From: Lachnospiraceae bacterium
Lineage (GTDB): Bacteria > Bacillota > Clostridia > Lachnospirales > Lachnospiraceae
Length of the DNA stretch: 34,913 nt
Direction: 5' to 3'
Assembly (NCBI GenBank): GCA_021202465.1
Contig: JAJQCZ010000055.1
Location: 1 to 34,913, forward strand
Shown here piece by piece: positions 15,517 through 24,178 of this stretch. Position 1 is the first letter of the stretch, and every line of letters begins with the position of its first letter. A program made the position numbers and the translations under genes. Below the pieces are notes generated by a model. The model worked only from the letters and a program-made list of their open reading frames with translations. It did no database searches and was not told the origin of the DNA.

Positions 15517-16383
15517 TCACGCATGCAAAGCCGCCGCCCGGTGTTCCTTCATCGCCTGCAGATAGGAGTACGGCACCCGCAGGTCCTCATAGCCGGTACC
15601 TAGCTCCAGTCCGGGCTTGAGCTTGCCGTGGAAATCGCTGCCGCCGGAGCACAGACAGCCAAACTCCTCCGCGATTTCCTCCGCCATTCCCTGCATCTCC
15701 GGTGTGAACTCGGAGTAACGGGTCTCCAGGCCGTCGGCTCCGGCGCGAAGAATGCTCCGGGCAATCTCTGCGCTGTGCACGAGGTCTCCCCGGTCAATCT
15801 GATGAAAATGCGCTACAAAGGCCAGTCCTCCGGCGCGGTGCAGGATCTCCGCCGCCTCCGTCGGCGTCGGCGCCACCTTGGGCTCATAGCCCGGGCGTCC
15901 CTTCACCAGATAGCGGTTCATGGCCTCCCGCACCGACGGAGCCGCCCCGTGCTCGACCAGGATCTGCGCCAGATTACCCCGGGTCAGGACGCCGCCGCCC
16001 TGCGCCGCCACGTCCTCCCGGCTGATGGGAAGGCCCAGCCCGATGAGCCGGTCGACCATGCGCTCGTTGCGCTGAATCCGGCGGCGGACGATCTCCGCCA
16101 GCGCCTCCTGCAGCCCCGGGTTCTCCGGATCCACAAAGAGACCCACCATGTGAACGTCATAGCCCTCCTCCATGGTGCTGAGCTCGATGCCCTGGATCAC
16201 CTCGACACCATAGCGCTCACCGGCCGCCAGCGCCTCCGCGACCCCGGCCACCGTATCATGATCGGTCACGGCCAGCGCCGCCAGCCCTCTCTCCGCCGCC
16301 AGCTGCACCAGCTCCGTGGGCGACAGGGAGCCGTCCGAGCAGCAGGTATGGGCATGCAGATCAATGCTTCTCAGATCCTCCAT
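15517..16383 (-). CDS. PHP-domain phosphoesterase
   Basis: A 288-aa cytoplasmic metal-dependent phosphoesterase. All PHP motifs are visible: DLHAHTCCSDGS (His10, His12), TDHDTVAG, GIELST, FVAHFHQ and SGGSDFHG. Layout and length match the YciV/RNase AM-like branch, whose characterised members hydrolyse 3',5'-nucleoside bisphosphates such as pAp or trim 5' ends of RNA. Which substrate applies here cannot be told. The ATG start (third codon of the longest frame) has GGGAGG 7 bases upstream, whereas the earlier TTG has none. It follows aspS by 64 bases holding a GC-rich hairpin without U-tract, so the two are probably co-transcribed. Confidence 0.88.
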   Translation of the reverse strand: MEDLRSIDLHAHTCCSDGSLSPTELVQLAAERGLAALAVTDHDTVAGVAEALAAGERYGVEVIQGIELSTMEEGYDVHMVGLFVDPENPGLQEALAEIVRRRIQRNERMVDRLIGLGLPISREDVAAQGGGVLTRGNLAQILVEHGAAPSVREAMNRYLVKGRPGYEPKVAPTPTEAAEILHRAGGLAFVAHFHQIDRGDLVHSAEIARSILRAGADGLETRYSEFTPEMQGMAEEIAEEFGCLCSGGSDFHGKLKPGLELGTGYEDLRVPYSYLQAMKEHRAAALHA

Positions 16384-16447
16384 TGTCAAACCTCCCTCTG
16401 TCCGCAGGCGGCCTCCTTCCCGGAGGCCCTTCCGCCTTTATCTCCGC

Positions 16448-18190
16448 CTACTGTCTCACCTTGATGTGTACCTCACGCAGCTGCTGCTCAGTGACCGGGC
16501 CGGGCGCACCGCACATCAGATCCTGTGCATTTCCGTTCATCGGGAAGGGAATGACCTCGCGGATATTTTCCTCATCCCGCAGCAGCATGATCATCCGGTC
16601 GATGCCCGGCGCCATCCCCGCGTGAGGCGGCGCGCCGAACTGAAAGGCCCCGTAGAGAGCGCCGAACTTCTCCTGCAGATCTTCCTTCGTATATCCGGCG
16701 ATCTCAAAGGCCCGTTCCATGATCGCCAGATCGTGATTGCGCACCGCGCCGGAAGAGAGCTCCACGCCGTTGCAGACGATATCATACTGATAAGCCAGCA
16801 CCTCCCGCGGATCCTTCTCATTCAGCGCCGCAAGACCCCCCTGAGGCATGGAGAAGGGATTGTGCGTGAAATCCATCCGCTTCTCCTCCTTATTATACTC
16901 ATACATCGGGAAATCATTGACGAAGCAGAACCGGTAGGCATTCTTCTCGCAGAGTCCCAGTCTCTCTCCCAGTTCATTGCGGATCTGTCCGGCAAAAAGA
17001 GCCGCCCGCTCCTCTTTATCCGCGATAAAGAAAATGGTGTCGCCGGGTATAAGACCCGCCTGCTCCGCAATCTCTCCCTTGCGCTCCGCCGGAATGAATT
17101 TGTCGATGGGTCCCTTATAGGACATGTCGTCCTCCACTTCAAGATACCCCAGGCCCCCCATGCCGATGGAGGTGGCAAAGCGAAGCAGCTTCTCATGGAA
17201 GCCCTTGGACATATCCGCGTGTACCTTAATCGCGCGCACGGTCTTGTTCTGGAAGGGTTTGAACGTGCAATGCTGGAAGAATTCCGTCACATCCAGGATC
17301 CGCAGCGGATTGCGCAGATCCGGCTTGTCTGTGCCGAATTCCAGCATGGCCTGCCGGTAGCTGATCACCGGATAGGGCGCCTGCGTCACCTGAGAACCCT
17401 CCGGGGCAAATTTCTCAAAGGTCTCCGTCAGGACTTCCTCACCCACGCGGAACACATCCTCCTGATCGGCAAAGCTCATTTCAAAATCCAGCTGATAGAA
17501 CTCTCCCGGCGAGCGGTCCGCCCGGGCGTCCTCATCTCGGAAGCAGGGGGCGATCTGAAAATATTTATCAAACCCGGCCACCATCAGCAGCTGCTTGTAC
17601 TGCTGGGGCGCCTGCGGCAGGGCATAGAACTGTCCCTTGAATTTCCGTGAAGGCACGATATAATCCCGGGCGCCCTCTGGTGAGGAGGCACAGAGAATCG
17701 GCGTCTGGATCTCCAGAAATCCCATGTCGGTCATTTTCTGCCGCAGGAAAGCGATCACCTTCGAACGGAAGATCATGTTGTCCCGCACCTTCGGATTGCG
17801 CAGATCCAGATAACGGTATTTCAGCCGGACATCCTCGCGGGTCTCTCTGGAAGTGATGATCTCAAAGGGCAGCGGATGAGAGACGCGCCCCAGAATATCA
17901 ATGTGATAGGCCTCCAGCTCGATCGTTCCCGTAGGGATCTTCGGATTGTAGGTCTCCTCGTCCCGGTGCTCAATCAGTCCCTCGATGGACACACAGTCCT
18001 CTCTGGCAATCCCTTCCAGTAAACTGGTGTCCCGCAGGACCACCTGCAGCACACCATACATATCCCGCAGGTCAAGAAAAGATACGCCGCCGTGGTCGCG
18101 GATGTTCTCCACCCATCCGGCCACCCGCAGCACGGAGCCCACGTCGCCCTCGCCCAGCTGTTCCAGTGTTCTGTCTCGATATTCCTTCAT
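16448..18190 (-). CDS. aspS: Aspartate-tRNA ligase, possibly non-discriminating (Asp/Asn)
   Basis: A 580-aa class II synthetase of bacterial type. The N-terminal OB anticodon domain (about 18-105) includes GWVENIRDHGGVSF. The catalytic core has motif 2 around FRDEDARADRSPGEFYQLDF, the GAD-type insertion, and motif 3 HAGMAPGIDRMIML. His33 occurs in RDHGG where the discriminating E. coli and B. subtilis enzymes have Leu (RDLG). A His at this site is reported to relax anticodon discrimination in the Pseudomonas enzyme, so charging of both tRNA-Asp and tRNA-Asn is plausible. The T-box leader seems to read Asn, which agrees. The start at MKEYRDRT has AAGGAG 9 bases upstream. A PHP gene follows. 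Confidence 0.95.
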   Translation of the reverse strand: MKEYRDRTLEQLGEGDVGSVLRVAGWVENIRDHGGVSFLDLRDMYGVLQVVLRDTSLLEGIAREDCVSIEGLIEHRDEETYNPKIPTGTIELEAYHIDILGRVSHPLPFEIITSRETREDVRLKYRYLDLRNPKVRDNMIFRSKVIAFLRQKMTDMGFLEIQTPILCASSPEGARDYIVPSRKFKGQFYALPQAPQQYKQLLMVAGFDKYFQIAPCFRDEDARADRSPGEFYQLDFEMSFADQEDVFRVGEEVLTETFEKFAPEGSQVTQAPYPVISYRQAMLEFGTDKPDLRNPLRILDVTEFFQHCTFKPFQNKTVRAIKVHADMSKGFHEKLLRFATSIGMGGLGYLEVEDDMSYKGPIDKFIPAERKGEIAEQAGLIPGDTIFFIADKEERAALFAGQIRNELGERLGLCEKNAYRFCFVNDFPMYEYNKEEKRMDFTHNPFSMPQGGLAALNEKDPREVLAYQYDIVCNGVELSSGAVRNHDLAIMERAFEIAGYTKEDLQEKFGALYGAFQFGAPPHAGMAPGIDRMIMLLRDEENIREVIPFPMNGNAQDLMCGAPGPVTEQQLREVHIKVRQ

Positions 18191-18251
18191 GCTTCTTGTC
18201 TCCTTTTCGCTGATTGACCGCCCCGCGGCCACCCGGGAAGGGCTTTATGAT

Positions 18252-18575
18252 AAAAGAAAAAACGCCCGTCCCAAACAAACCTGTTCAGGACGAACGTAAC
18301 AGTCCGCGGTACCACCTGAATTACTGAATCCACAGTCTCTCAACCGGTCTGGGAGCCTGACGGCTCTCGAGCCTTCGCCGCCTAACGCGCGGCACACGGC
18401 GCACCTACTGATTCCTGCGGAACGTTCAGGTTGCGGCTGCTGGAGTGTTATTCAGACCGGCTCATTCTGCGAAGTTCTCACTGTCCTCCGCTCACTGGGA
18501 GCGATCTCCCGCCCTACTTCTCTCCGTCGTCGCCTTTTGTGCGGCGGACGCCTGCGCCCGGCCGCCTCGATATCG
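18252..18575 (-). ncRNA. T-box riboswitch leader of aspS
   Basis: The roughly 320-nt leader carries the T-box sequence TCAGGTGGTACCGCGGA (18303-18319). After it comes an intrinsic terminator with stem ACGTTCGTCC/GGACGGGCGT and TTTTTTC (18255-18297). Stem I shows GGAG-AGAAGTA on the 5' side (18514-18525) and GAATAACA-CTCC on the 3' side (18442-18453). GGAG pairs with CTCC to close the specifier loop, and AGTA/GAA form the loop-E motif. In this alignment the specifier is AAC at 18447-18449, followed by A, so it would read uncharged tRNA-Asn rather than tRNA-Asp (GAC). Uncharged tRNA binding would stabilise the antiterminator and allow aspS transcription. The T-box is certain; the specifier is a hand alignment. 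The stretch from 18611 to 18717 upstream of the promoter holds nothing I recognise. Confidence 0.92.
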
Positions 18576-18581
18576 GCACTT

Positions 18582-18610
18582 ATTATAGTATGCACCGTTT
18601 CAGAAGTCAA
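18582..18610 (-). promoter_or_regulatory. Promoter of the T-box/aspS unit
   Basis: Minus strand TTGACT, 17-bp spacer, TATAAT. It sits at the right distance to start the T-box leader near 18575. Confidence 0.88.
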
Positions 18611-18717
18611 GAAATCAATCTGTCCGATCAACCCTTTTTCTGCGTTTTTCAGGAACCGGATTCCGGCAAATGTGCAGCATCACCGGCTCTCTCGCGGCAC
18701 ATATCCGTCTGCTCAGA

Positions 18718-20808
18718 TCACGAGATCTCCGCCGTCTCGATGATGAACCGAACGCTCCCGGTCCAGCCCGAGGACAGTCCGGAGAAATTGTTGTAGCCCG
18801 CATCCGCCGTCTGCAGTGCCTGTACCCGATCCAGAAGCGTCTCCAGATCCTCCCCGGCCAGATCTGCCAGCTTCTGAATTCCTTCCTCATCCAGGAGTTC
18901 CACGCCCTCCGCCAGCTCTTCCGCTCCCTCTGTCAGGAGATCCATGCCCTCTTCAAGCAAATCGCCTGCTGCCGCCAGCTCTCCGGCTCCATCCGCCAGT
19001 TCCTTCGCTCCCAGGTACAGCGCGGTCAGTCCCTCATCCAGCGCCGTCAGCCCCTCTGTCAGCGAATCACCTCCGTCGGTCAGGTCATCAAAACCATCGA
19101 GCAGCTCTCCCGCCACGGTCTGAAGAGACTCGAAGGTCCCGGCTTCCTTTTCATCAGACAGGAAAGCCGCCAGCACCCCGGTCTGCTCCTGCATGTCTTC
19201 AATGAGCGCCGCCAGCTCCTCCGTATCCAGTTCTGTCTCCGGCAGTTCCGGAAGTGCCAGGCCCTCCAGACTCTCCGTGATCAGCGCGAGCACAGCCTTC
19301 TCATCCGCCAGCATGTCCGACAGGTCAATTCCATCGGAGATTTCGGCAACAATGTTCTCTATCTCCTCCGTATCCAGTCCGCTTCCCGTGAGAGCCTCCC
19401 GGGCCGCCGCTTCCGCCTGCGCACGCGCCCTCTCCTGTGCTTCGCTCTCCGCGGCAGAGAGGTCGATCTCCCCCAGAAGTGTCTGCAGCGTCTCCATCCG
19501 GGTCTCCGTCTCCGAGGCCCAGGAAGTCATGTCTTCAACAAAGCCTTCCAGCTCCTCCAGTGTCAGATCAGATTCCTGCAGCGCCGTCTGCAGCGCTTCG
19601 ACATCCTCTCTAAGCGCTGCAGCGGCCGCCAGCACGTCCTCCGCTTCCTCCGAAGCTTCCAGCGCCGCCAGCGCGTCTGAAAACGTCGTGAGCCATTCTG
19701 CCAGAGCTTCAATGCCGTCGGTCAGCGTCTCTTTTTGCTGATTCATTTCCTTCAGAGCGTCTTCCAGACTGTCCGCTCCCTCTGCCAGGGCATCTACCCC
19801 TGCCAGATACTCCGTCAGAGACTCCCCCAGAGTTCCCGCGCCCTCAGCCAACCCGGCCGCGCCGTCCGTCAGGCTGGCCGAGGCCTCGGTCAAATCCGCC
19901 ATGGCCTCCGCCAGATCATAGCCGTCCTGCAGGTCATTCACATCCAGATCACTGAAGAATCCGTTGGTCACGATGGTGGCCGTAAAATCCAGTGTAAAAT
20001 CCGTCACCTCGGCCGTGATCTCCACATACTCCGGCAATTCGATCTCTTCGGTCGCCTCATAGTGTGAGAGCCCCAGTCCGTCCGCCAGCCCCGGCACGGC
20101 ATAACCCAGAACAACCAGGTTATCATCAAGCTCCGTCACGCCGCCGTTCGTCACGGAAACATCATCAAAATGGTCTGAGGAGAGAAACAGGACCGTGCAG
20201 GCCAGGAAGGGCACCGGTACTTCCACCTCCTCCCCGTCGATCTCCGTACGCACCGAGGTGAGATTTTCATACTCAAAACGGATCCTCACCTGACCGCTGG
20301 CTCCCGCCAGCTCCTCCGGGCTCACTTCCTCCCCCTCCAGAAAATACTGCACACTGACCGACACCGGCAATTCCCCGTCGCTGCGCCCCTCATACTGAAT
20401 ATCTTCCCCGTGATTCTCCCAGCACAGCACCTGTCCCTGCCAGGTGAAATCCTCATCGCCCACAGTATTTTTCACATCATACAGAGTGGACCGATCCCGG
20501 ATCGTCGCTGCGCTCCCGAAGTCCTGCAGCATGACGTCCACCGTCACGGACTCCACCTGCCCCTGCGCGTCCGCCGAGGCATAGACGGTCTCCGTCTTCG
20601 TCGGCACTACGTCCTCTTCCGTCCCCTGCGCCGTCTCGCCGGATGTTTCCGTTTCCTCCGCCTGCTCTGTCCCGCTCTCCGTCTGTGTTTCCACATTTTC
20701 CGTGCCGCCGGACAAACCGCAGGCCTGCAGCAGCAGTGCCATGATCACCAGTGCCGCCATGAAAAGCAGGTTATCAATCTTTCTTCGTATCAGCCGTTTT
20801 CTGTCCAT
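18718..20808 (-). CDS. YhgE-like coiled-coil lipoprotein associated with an ABC transporter
   Basis: A 696-aa exported protein. Signal peptide with hydrophobic core at about 12-27 and lipobox LQAC (Cys30), so it is probably a lipoprotein. A Thr/Glu-rich linker (about 31-70) and a beta-rich region (about 75-290) follow. The remaining 400 residues are long helices rich in Ala, Glu and Leu with recurring L-x-x-G-A or L-x-E-G units, such as ADGAGELAAAGDLLEEG. This pattern resembles the YhgE/Pip family's heptad repeats, but the membrane helices of true YhgE are absent. It is the last gene after the FtsX-type permease, 77 bases away. GGAGGA precedes the start. It may be a periplasm-like extension or tether for the transporter. 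No clear terminator follows. Confidence 0.72.
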   Translation of the reverse strand: MDRKRLIRRKIDNLLFMAALVIMALLLQACGLSGGTENVETQTESGTEQAEETETSGETAQGTEEDVVPTKTETVYASADAQGQVESVTVDVMLQDFGSAATIRDRSTLYDVKNTVGDEDFTWQGQVLCWENHGEDIQYEGRSDGELPVSVSVQYFLEGEEVSPEELAGASGQVRIRFEYENLTSVRTEIDGEEVEVPVPFLACTVLFLSSDHFDDVSVTNGGVTELDDNLVVLGYAVPGLADGLGLSHYEATEEIELPEYVEITAEVTDFTLDFTATIVTNGFFSDLDVNDLQDGYDLAEAMADLTEASASLTDGAAGLAEGAGTLGESLTEYLAGVDALAEGADSLEDALKEMNQQKETLTDGIEALAEWLTTFSDALAALEASEEAEDVLAAAAALREDVEALQTALQESDLTLEELEGFVEDMTSWASETETRMETLQTLLGEIDLSAAESEAQERARAQAEAAAREALTGSGLDTEEIENIVAEISDGIDLSDMLADEKAVLALITESLEGLALPELPETELDTEELAALIEDMQEQTGVLAAFLSDEKEAGTFESLQTVAGELLDGFDDLTDGGDSLTEGLTALDEGLTALYLGAKELADGAGELAAAGDLLEEGMDLLTEGAEELAEGVELLDEEGIQKLADLAGEDLETLLDRVQALQTADAGYNNFSGLSSGWTGSVRFIIETAEIS

Positions 20809-20885
20809 ACTCTCCTCCCGCTTCCTCTTCCCGATTTCGCCGTACGTCCCGCCGCACCCGTTTTTTCCTGCCCCCGGCTTCTGCG

Positions 20886-23207
20886 CTACTCCGCATGCTT
20901 AAGGGCAAGATCCATGGGAATCCGCCGGATGCGCCGGAATTCCAGGACGGCCACGATGCCGTAGGACGCCATCCCCAGCACAAACATTTTCACATAGATC
21001 ACAGGTTCCAGCACCAGCGGCAGCCACCCGGTCATGCTGGTTATCAGCATGATGCGGAAGATGACCACCAGCAGCCGGTACACCAGAGGCAGACTGAGCA
21101 GCAGGCTGGCCGCCACCACCAGAGTCGTGGTGGACAGATACAGCCGCCGGATCTCCTTCTCCGTATATCCGAGGATCCGCACCATGGAGATGGAGGACGC
21201 ATTTTTCTCCACCACCAGCTTCGACAGGAGATAGATCAGTACCACGAAGATCAGCACTGCGAAACCGTCCACCAGGAGCATCATGCTCCCCATCGAGACA
21301 TCCAGCTGCCGGGAGATCTTCGTCAGCGCCTCCAGGTCGATGACGGAGCCGATGTATGCCTCGTCAATGTCCGTGATCTCCGTGTCGGAGAAATAGCCGC
21401 AGAAATAGTCCTCCTCCAGCCCGAACAGCGCGTTCAGCGTACTCCGTGTCATGAAAACACAGATGGCGCCTTCATAGTCATACACGCCGGTCACGGTCAG
21501 ATCATACTCAGTATCCTCATAGAGCTCACTGAGTGTGATCGTATCCCCCGCCCCGACCAGGTATTTATCTGCATACGCCGAAGAAATATAGATCTCCCCG
21601 TCCGCCGCATCAAGCGTCACATAGCGGCTGTCCGGCTCCACGCCGTAGAGGGTCACCTCCTCGGTACGGGTCTCCGTCTGCTGCAGCGTGAGCGTGTAGG
21701 CGCTGAATTTCTCCGCGTCCTCATTCTCCGTCTGAACGGCATACGAAAAATACAGAAGCGAGAGCGTACTCTCAAGCTTGCGCCCCTCCTTCTCCGTATC
21801 CAGCGGCATCTGAAGCATGTACTGATACTCACTCAGCCGGTTCTCCTCAATGGTCTCCTGATAGTAATCCAGCACCGCCGGCAGCCCCAGGCCGAACATC
21901 AGCAGCAGATTGGCAAAGACAATCCCCACGAACATCATCAGATAGCCGCCCGCGTTCTGCAGCAGAATGCGGACACGAAACCGCCCCCAGAAGGGCAGGC
22001 GGGCAGGCAGGGGCAGGGCGCGCCGTCCTCTCCCCCGGCTCAGGTCGTGCCGCAGGAATTTCAGCGGGGAGAGACGCAGATCGCGGAGCAGAATCACCGC
22101 ATCGAGAACTGCCATCATCAGCACCGGAATCACCGTCGTCAGTATGAAGGCCTCTCCGCTCCAGCGGGTGACATAGGTGGGCAGACTGTAGCTGCCGTAA
22201 TACATCCCCGCGCAAAGGTCCTCACCCAGCGTATAGCCAAGAACATTTCCCAGCAGCGCCCCGCAGAACGTCACCGCCATGGGAACCGTCATGTAATGCG
22301 CCAGAAGCTCCCGCCGCGTATAGCCGGAGGCCCGGAGCGTGCCGATCACGCCCGCTTCCCGGGCGATCGTATGCCGGATGGTGATGCCGAAGACAAACGC
22401 CAGGATCGCGATGACCATATAGAGCAGCGTGATCATCATTCCCCGGTCGCTGCCCATATCCTCCCCGGTAAACTGAATGGCCTGGTTCAGATAGCGGGGA
22501 ATATATGTCTCCAGACTGATTTCACCCGCCAGCGCCTCCATCAGGGCGTCGGACATCTCCTTCTCTTCCGTCTCATCGACCGGCGCCGTATCGTATTTCC
22601 AGGCATAGCTGTAAATAAGATTGTCCGCGGAAAAATTCGCAAACTCCTCCTCCGTCACCACCGCCACGCCGAACTGCACCGCGTCAAACATGGCGTCATT
22701 GTTATCCGAGAACAGGCTGCTGTAGTCCGACAGAGCGATCAGCCCCGTCACCGTCCACGACCCGTCCGGCCCGGCCAGAGTATCGCCGATCTCAATGCCG
22801 TTATTTTCCGCGTACATGCGGTCCACGGCAATCTCCCCGGCCGCCGTCGGCATCTCTCCCTCCATAAGGCAGACCAGGTTGACCTCTGTCCTCCGACAGA
22901 AGATCCGCAGCGTACTGTCATGGGAGGTCAGCGCCTCATCCCGGTAGAAATTGTCATAGATCGTGATGCCGCAGCTCTCCGCGGCCTTTTTCTGCGCCCG
23001 GTTCAGCGCCTTGCGCACACTGAAATGCCCGTCCTCGACATTGTATTTCTCAAAGCTCTCCTCATAGGCCGCCATCAGACTGCCATCCGCCACCAGGAAA
23101 CCCGAGACAAAGCCGATCGAGAGAACCAGGAGAAGCAGGATGACCAGATATTTCCCCGCTTCCTCCCGCAGCTCCCGCGGCAGTCTTTTATGCAGTGGAT
23201 TTCTCAT
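20886..23207 (-). CDS. ABC transporter permease, FtsX/MacB type, duplicated architecture
   Basis: A 773-aa membrane protein with one N-terminal helix (about 18-40) and a large extracellular domain (about 41-260). Three helices follow containing the FtsX-type sequence AREAGVIGTLRASGYTRRELL. A second helix-domain-helix unit comes next (helix near 430, soluble part about 455-640, three C-terminal helices with MVRILGYTEKEIRRLYL). Such permeases export lipids, peptides or toxins, or transmit mechanical force to extracellular partners. The start MRNPLHKR, sixth codon of the frame, has GGAGAGG directly upstream; the earlier GTG has none. It begins 8 bases after the ATPase stop. The partner lipoprotein follows. 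Confidence 0.88.
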   Translation of the reverse strand: MRNPLHKRLPRELREEAGKYLVILLLLVLSIGFVSGFLVADGSLMAAYEESFEKYNVEDGHFSVRKALNRAQKKAAESCGITIYDNFYRDEALTSHDSTLRIFCRRTEVNLVCLMEGEMPTAAGEIAVDRMYAENNGIEIGDTLAGPDGSWTVTGLIALSDYSSLFSDNNDAMFDAVQFGVAVVTEEEFANFSADNLIYSYAWKYDTAPVDETEEKEMSDALMEALAGEISLETYIPRYLNQAIQFTGEDMGSDRGMMITLLYMVIAILAFVFGITIRHTIAREAGVIGTLRASGYTRRELLAHYMTVPMAVTFCGALLGNVLGYTLGEDLCAGMYYGSYSLPTYVTRWSGEAFILTTVIPVLMMAVLDAVILLRDLRLSPLKFLRHDLSRGRGRRALPLPARLPFWGRFRVRILLQNAGGYLMMFVGIVFANLLLMFGLGLPAVLDYYQETIEENRLSEYQYMLQMPLDTEKEGRKLESTLSLLYFSYAVQTENEDAEKFSAYTLTLQQTETRTEEVTLYGVEPDSRYVTLDAADGEIYISSAYADKYLVGAGDTITLSELYEDTEYDLTVTGVYDYEGAICVFMTRSTLNALFGLEEDYFCGYFSDTEITDIDEAYIGSVIDLEALTKISRQLDVSMGSMMLLVDGFAVLIFVVLIYLLSKLVVEKNASSISMVRILGYTEKEIRRLYLSTTTLVVAASLLLSLPLVYRLLVVIFRIMLITSMTGWLPLVLEPVIYVKMFVLGMASYGIVAVLEFRRIRRIPMDLALKHAE

Positions 23208-23215
23208 ACCCTCTC

Positions 23216-23914
23216 CTACCACTCCAGCTCTTCGGCCGGCGTCCGGTGCGCATTCCGCTCGTCGCTGCGGATCTGTCCGTCCCGCAGCCGGATCACGCGG
23301 TCCGCCATCCCGCGAATAGCGTCGTTGTGCGTCACCATGATCACAGTCGTTCCCCAGGTGCGGCTGACTGTCTCGATCAGCTTCAGAATCTCCTTGGAGG
23401 TTTTATAGTCCAGCGCCCCGGTCGGTTCATCGCACAGCAGGATATCCGGGTTCTTCACGATTGCCCGGCCGATGGCCGTCCGCTGCTGCTGTCCGCCGGA
23501 GAGCTGATCCGGCCGTTTATTCCGATGTTCATACAAACCCAGAACATGCAATATCTCCTCCACGTCCAGCGGTTTTTCACTCAGATACGCCCCCACCTCA
23601 ATATTTTCCCGTACAGTGAGGTTCGGGATCAGGTTATACATCTGGAAGATATAGCCCAGATGCTTTCGCCGGTACCGCGTCAGCCGTTTCTCGTCCATGT
23701 CCGCCATGCGCTCGCCCTGGATGCGAATCTCCCCCGCGTCCGCCCGGTCAATGCCGCCCACGATGTTGAGAAGCGTTGACTTGCCGGAACCGGAAGGCCC
23801 CAGCAGGACGCAGAACTCCCCCTTCTCGATCGCCAGATCCATCTCCTTCAGGACCTCCACCCGGTTTTCCCCCGCACCGTAGGACTTTGTCAGTCCGTGT
23901 ATTTCCAGAAACAT
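23216..23914 (-). CDS. ABC transporter ATP-binding protein (MacB/LolD type)
   Basis: A 232-aa nucleotide-binding subunit. Walker [10 protein letters not shown] is near residue 40, the Q-loop is in [14 protein letters not shown], the signature is LSGGQQQR, Walker B is [12 protein letters not shown], and the switch His is in MVTHND. The sequence DEPTGALD plus pairing with an FtsX-domain permease places it in the MacB/LolD/BceA group. The start MFLEIHGL has GGGGGA about 6 bases before it; 8 further in-frame residues are unlikely. First gene of the three-gene module with its own promoter. Confidence 0.95.
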   Translation of the reverse strand: MFLEIHGLTKSYGAGENRVEVLKEMDLAIEKGEFCVLLGPSGSGKSTLLNIVGGIDRADAGEIRIQGERMADMDEKRLTRYRRKHLGYIFQMYNLIPNLTVRENIEVGAYLSEKPLDVEEILHVLGLYEHRNKRPDQLSGGQQQRTAIGRAIVKNPDILLCDEPTGALDYKTSKEILKLIETVSRTWGTTVIMVTHNDAIRGMADRVIRLRDGQIRSDERNAHRTPAEELEW

Positions 23915-23957
23915 CGTCGTTCCCCCTGTTTCACGCATGTATTAGTCTTTGCTAACC

Positions 23958-23986
23958 AGTATAACCCCTCCTCTTTTTTCTGGCAA
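23958..23986 (-). promoter_or_regulatory. Promoter of the ABC transporter module
   Basis: Minus strand TTGCCA, 17-bp spacer, TATACT, about 44 bases before the ATPase start. A long dyad with a Fur-like core begins 6 bases upstream of the -35 box. Confidence 0.78.
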
Positions 23987-23992
23987 GAAAAG

Positions 23993-24034
23993 AGACTTCT
24001 TCTTATTGAAAATGATTTTCGATAAGAGAAGTCT
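23993..24034. promoter_or_regulatory. 42-bp inverted repeat with Fur-box-like core
   Basis: The left arm (23993-24013) and right arm (24015-24034) are reverse complements around G24014 except for one mismatch and one extra base. The centre TGAAAAT-G-ATTTTCG matches the 7-1-7 Fur consensus (TGATAAT-N-ATTATCA) at 12 of 14 arm positions. It lies between the divergent ABC module and GHKL gene. Operator is the likelier reading; a hairpin terminator is less so because almost no loop remains and no gene ends here. Confidence 0.55.
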
Positions 24035-24178
24035 GAAATCAAGTGGCCTTTTTTGTTTTTTTCTCTTTATTTTTTCACTCTCACATGATAAAATACCTCA
24101 AAAGCGGGGAAATCATTTGATATGGAAAACAGATTCGTTCCCCGTTTTTACGTCAAAGCAGCGAGGAGGACTTCCTTT

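Noticed and set aside
16400-16440. GC-rich hairpin between aspS and the PHP gene as a terminator
   Set aside because: The stem GGCCTCC/GGAGGCC is strong but no U-tract follows on either strand. The genes are probably co-transcribed.
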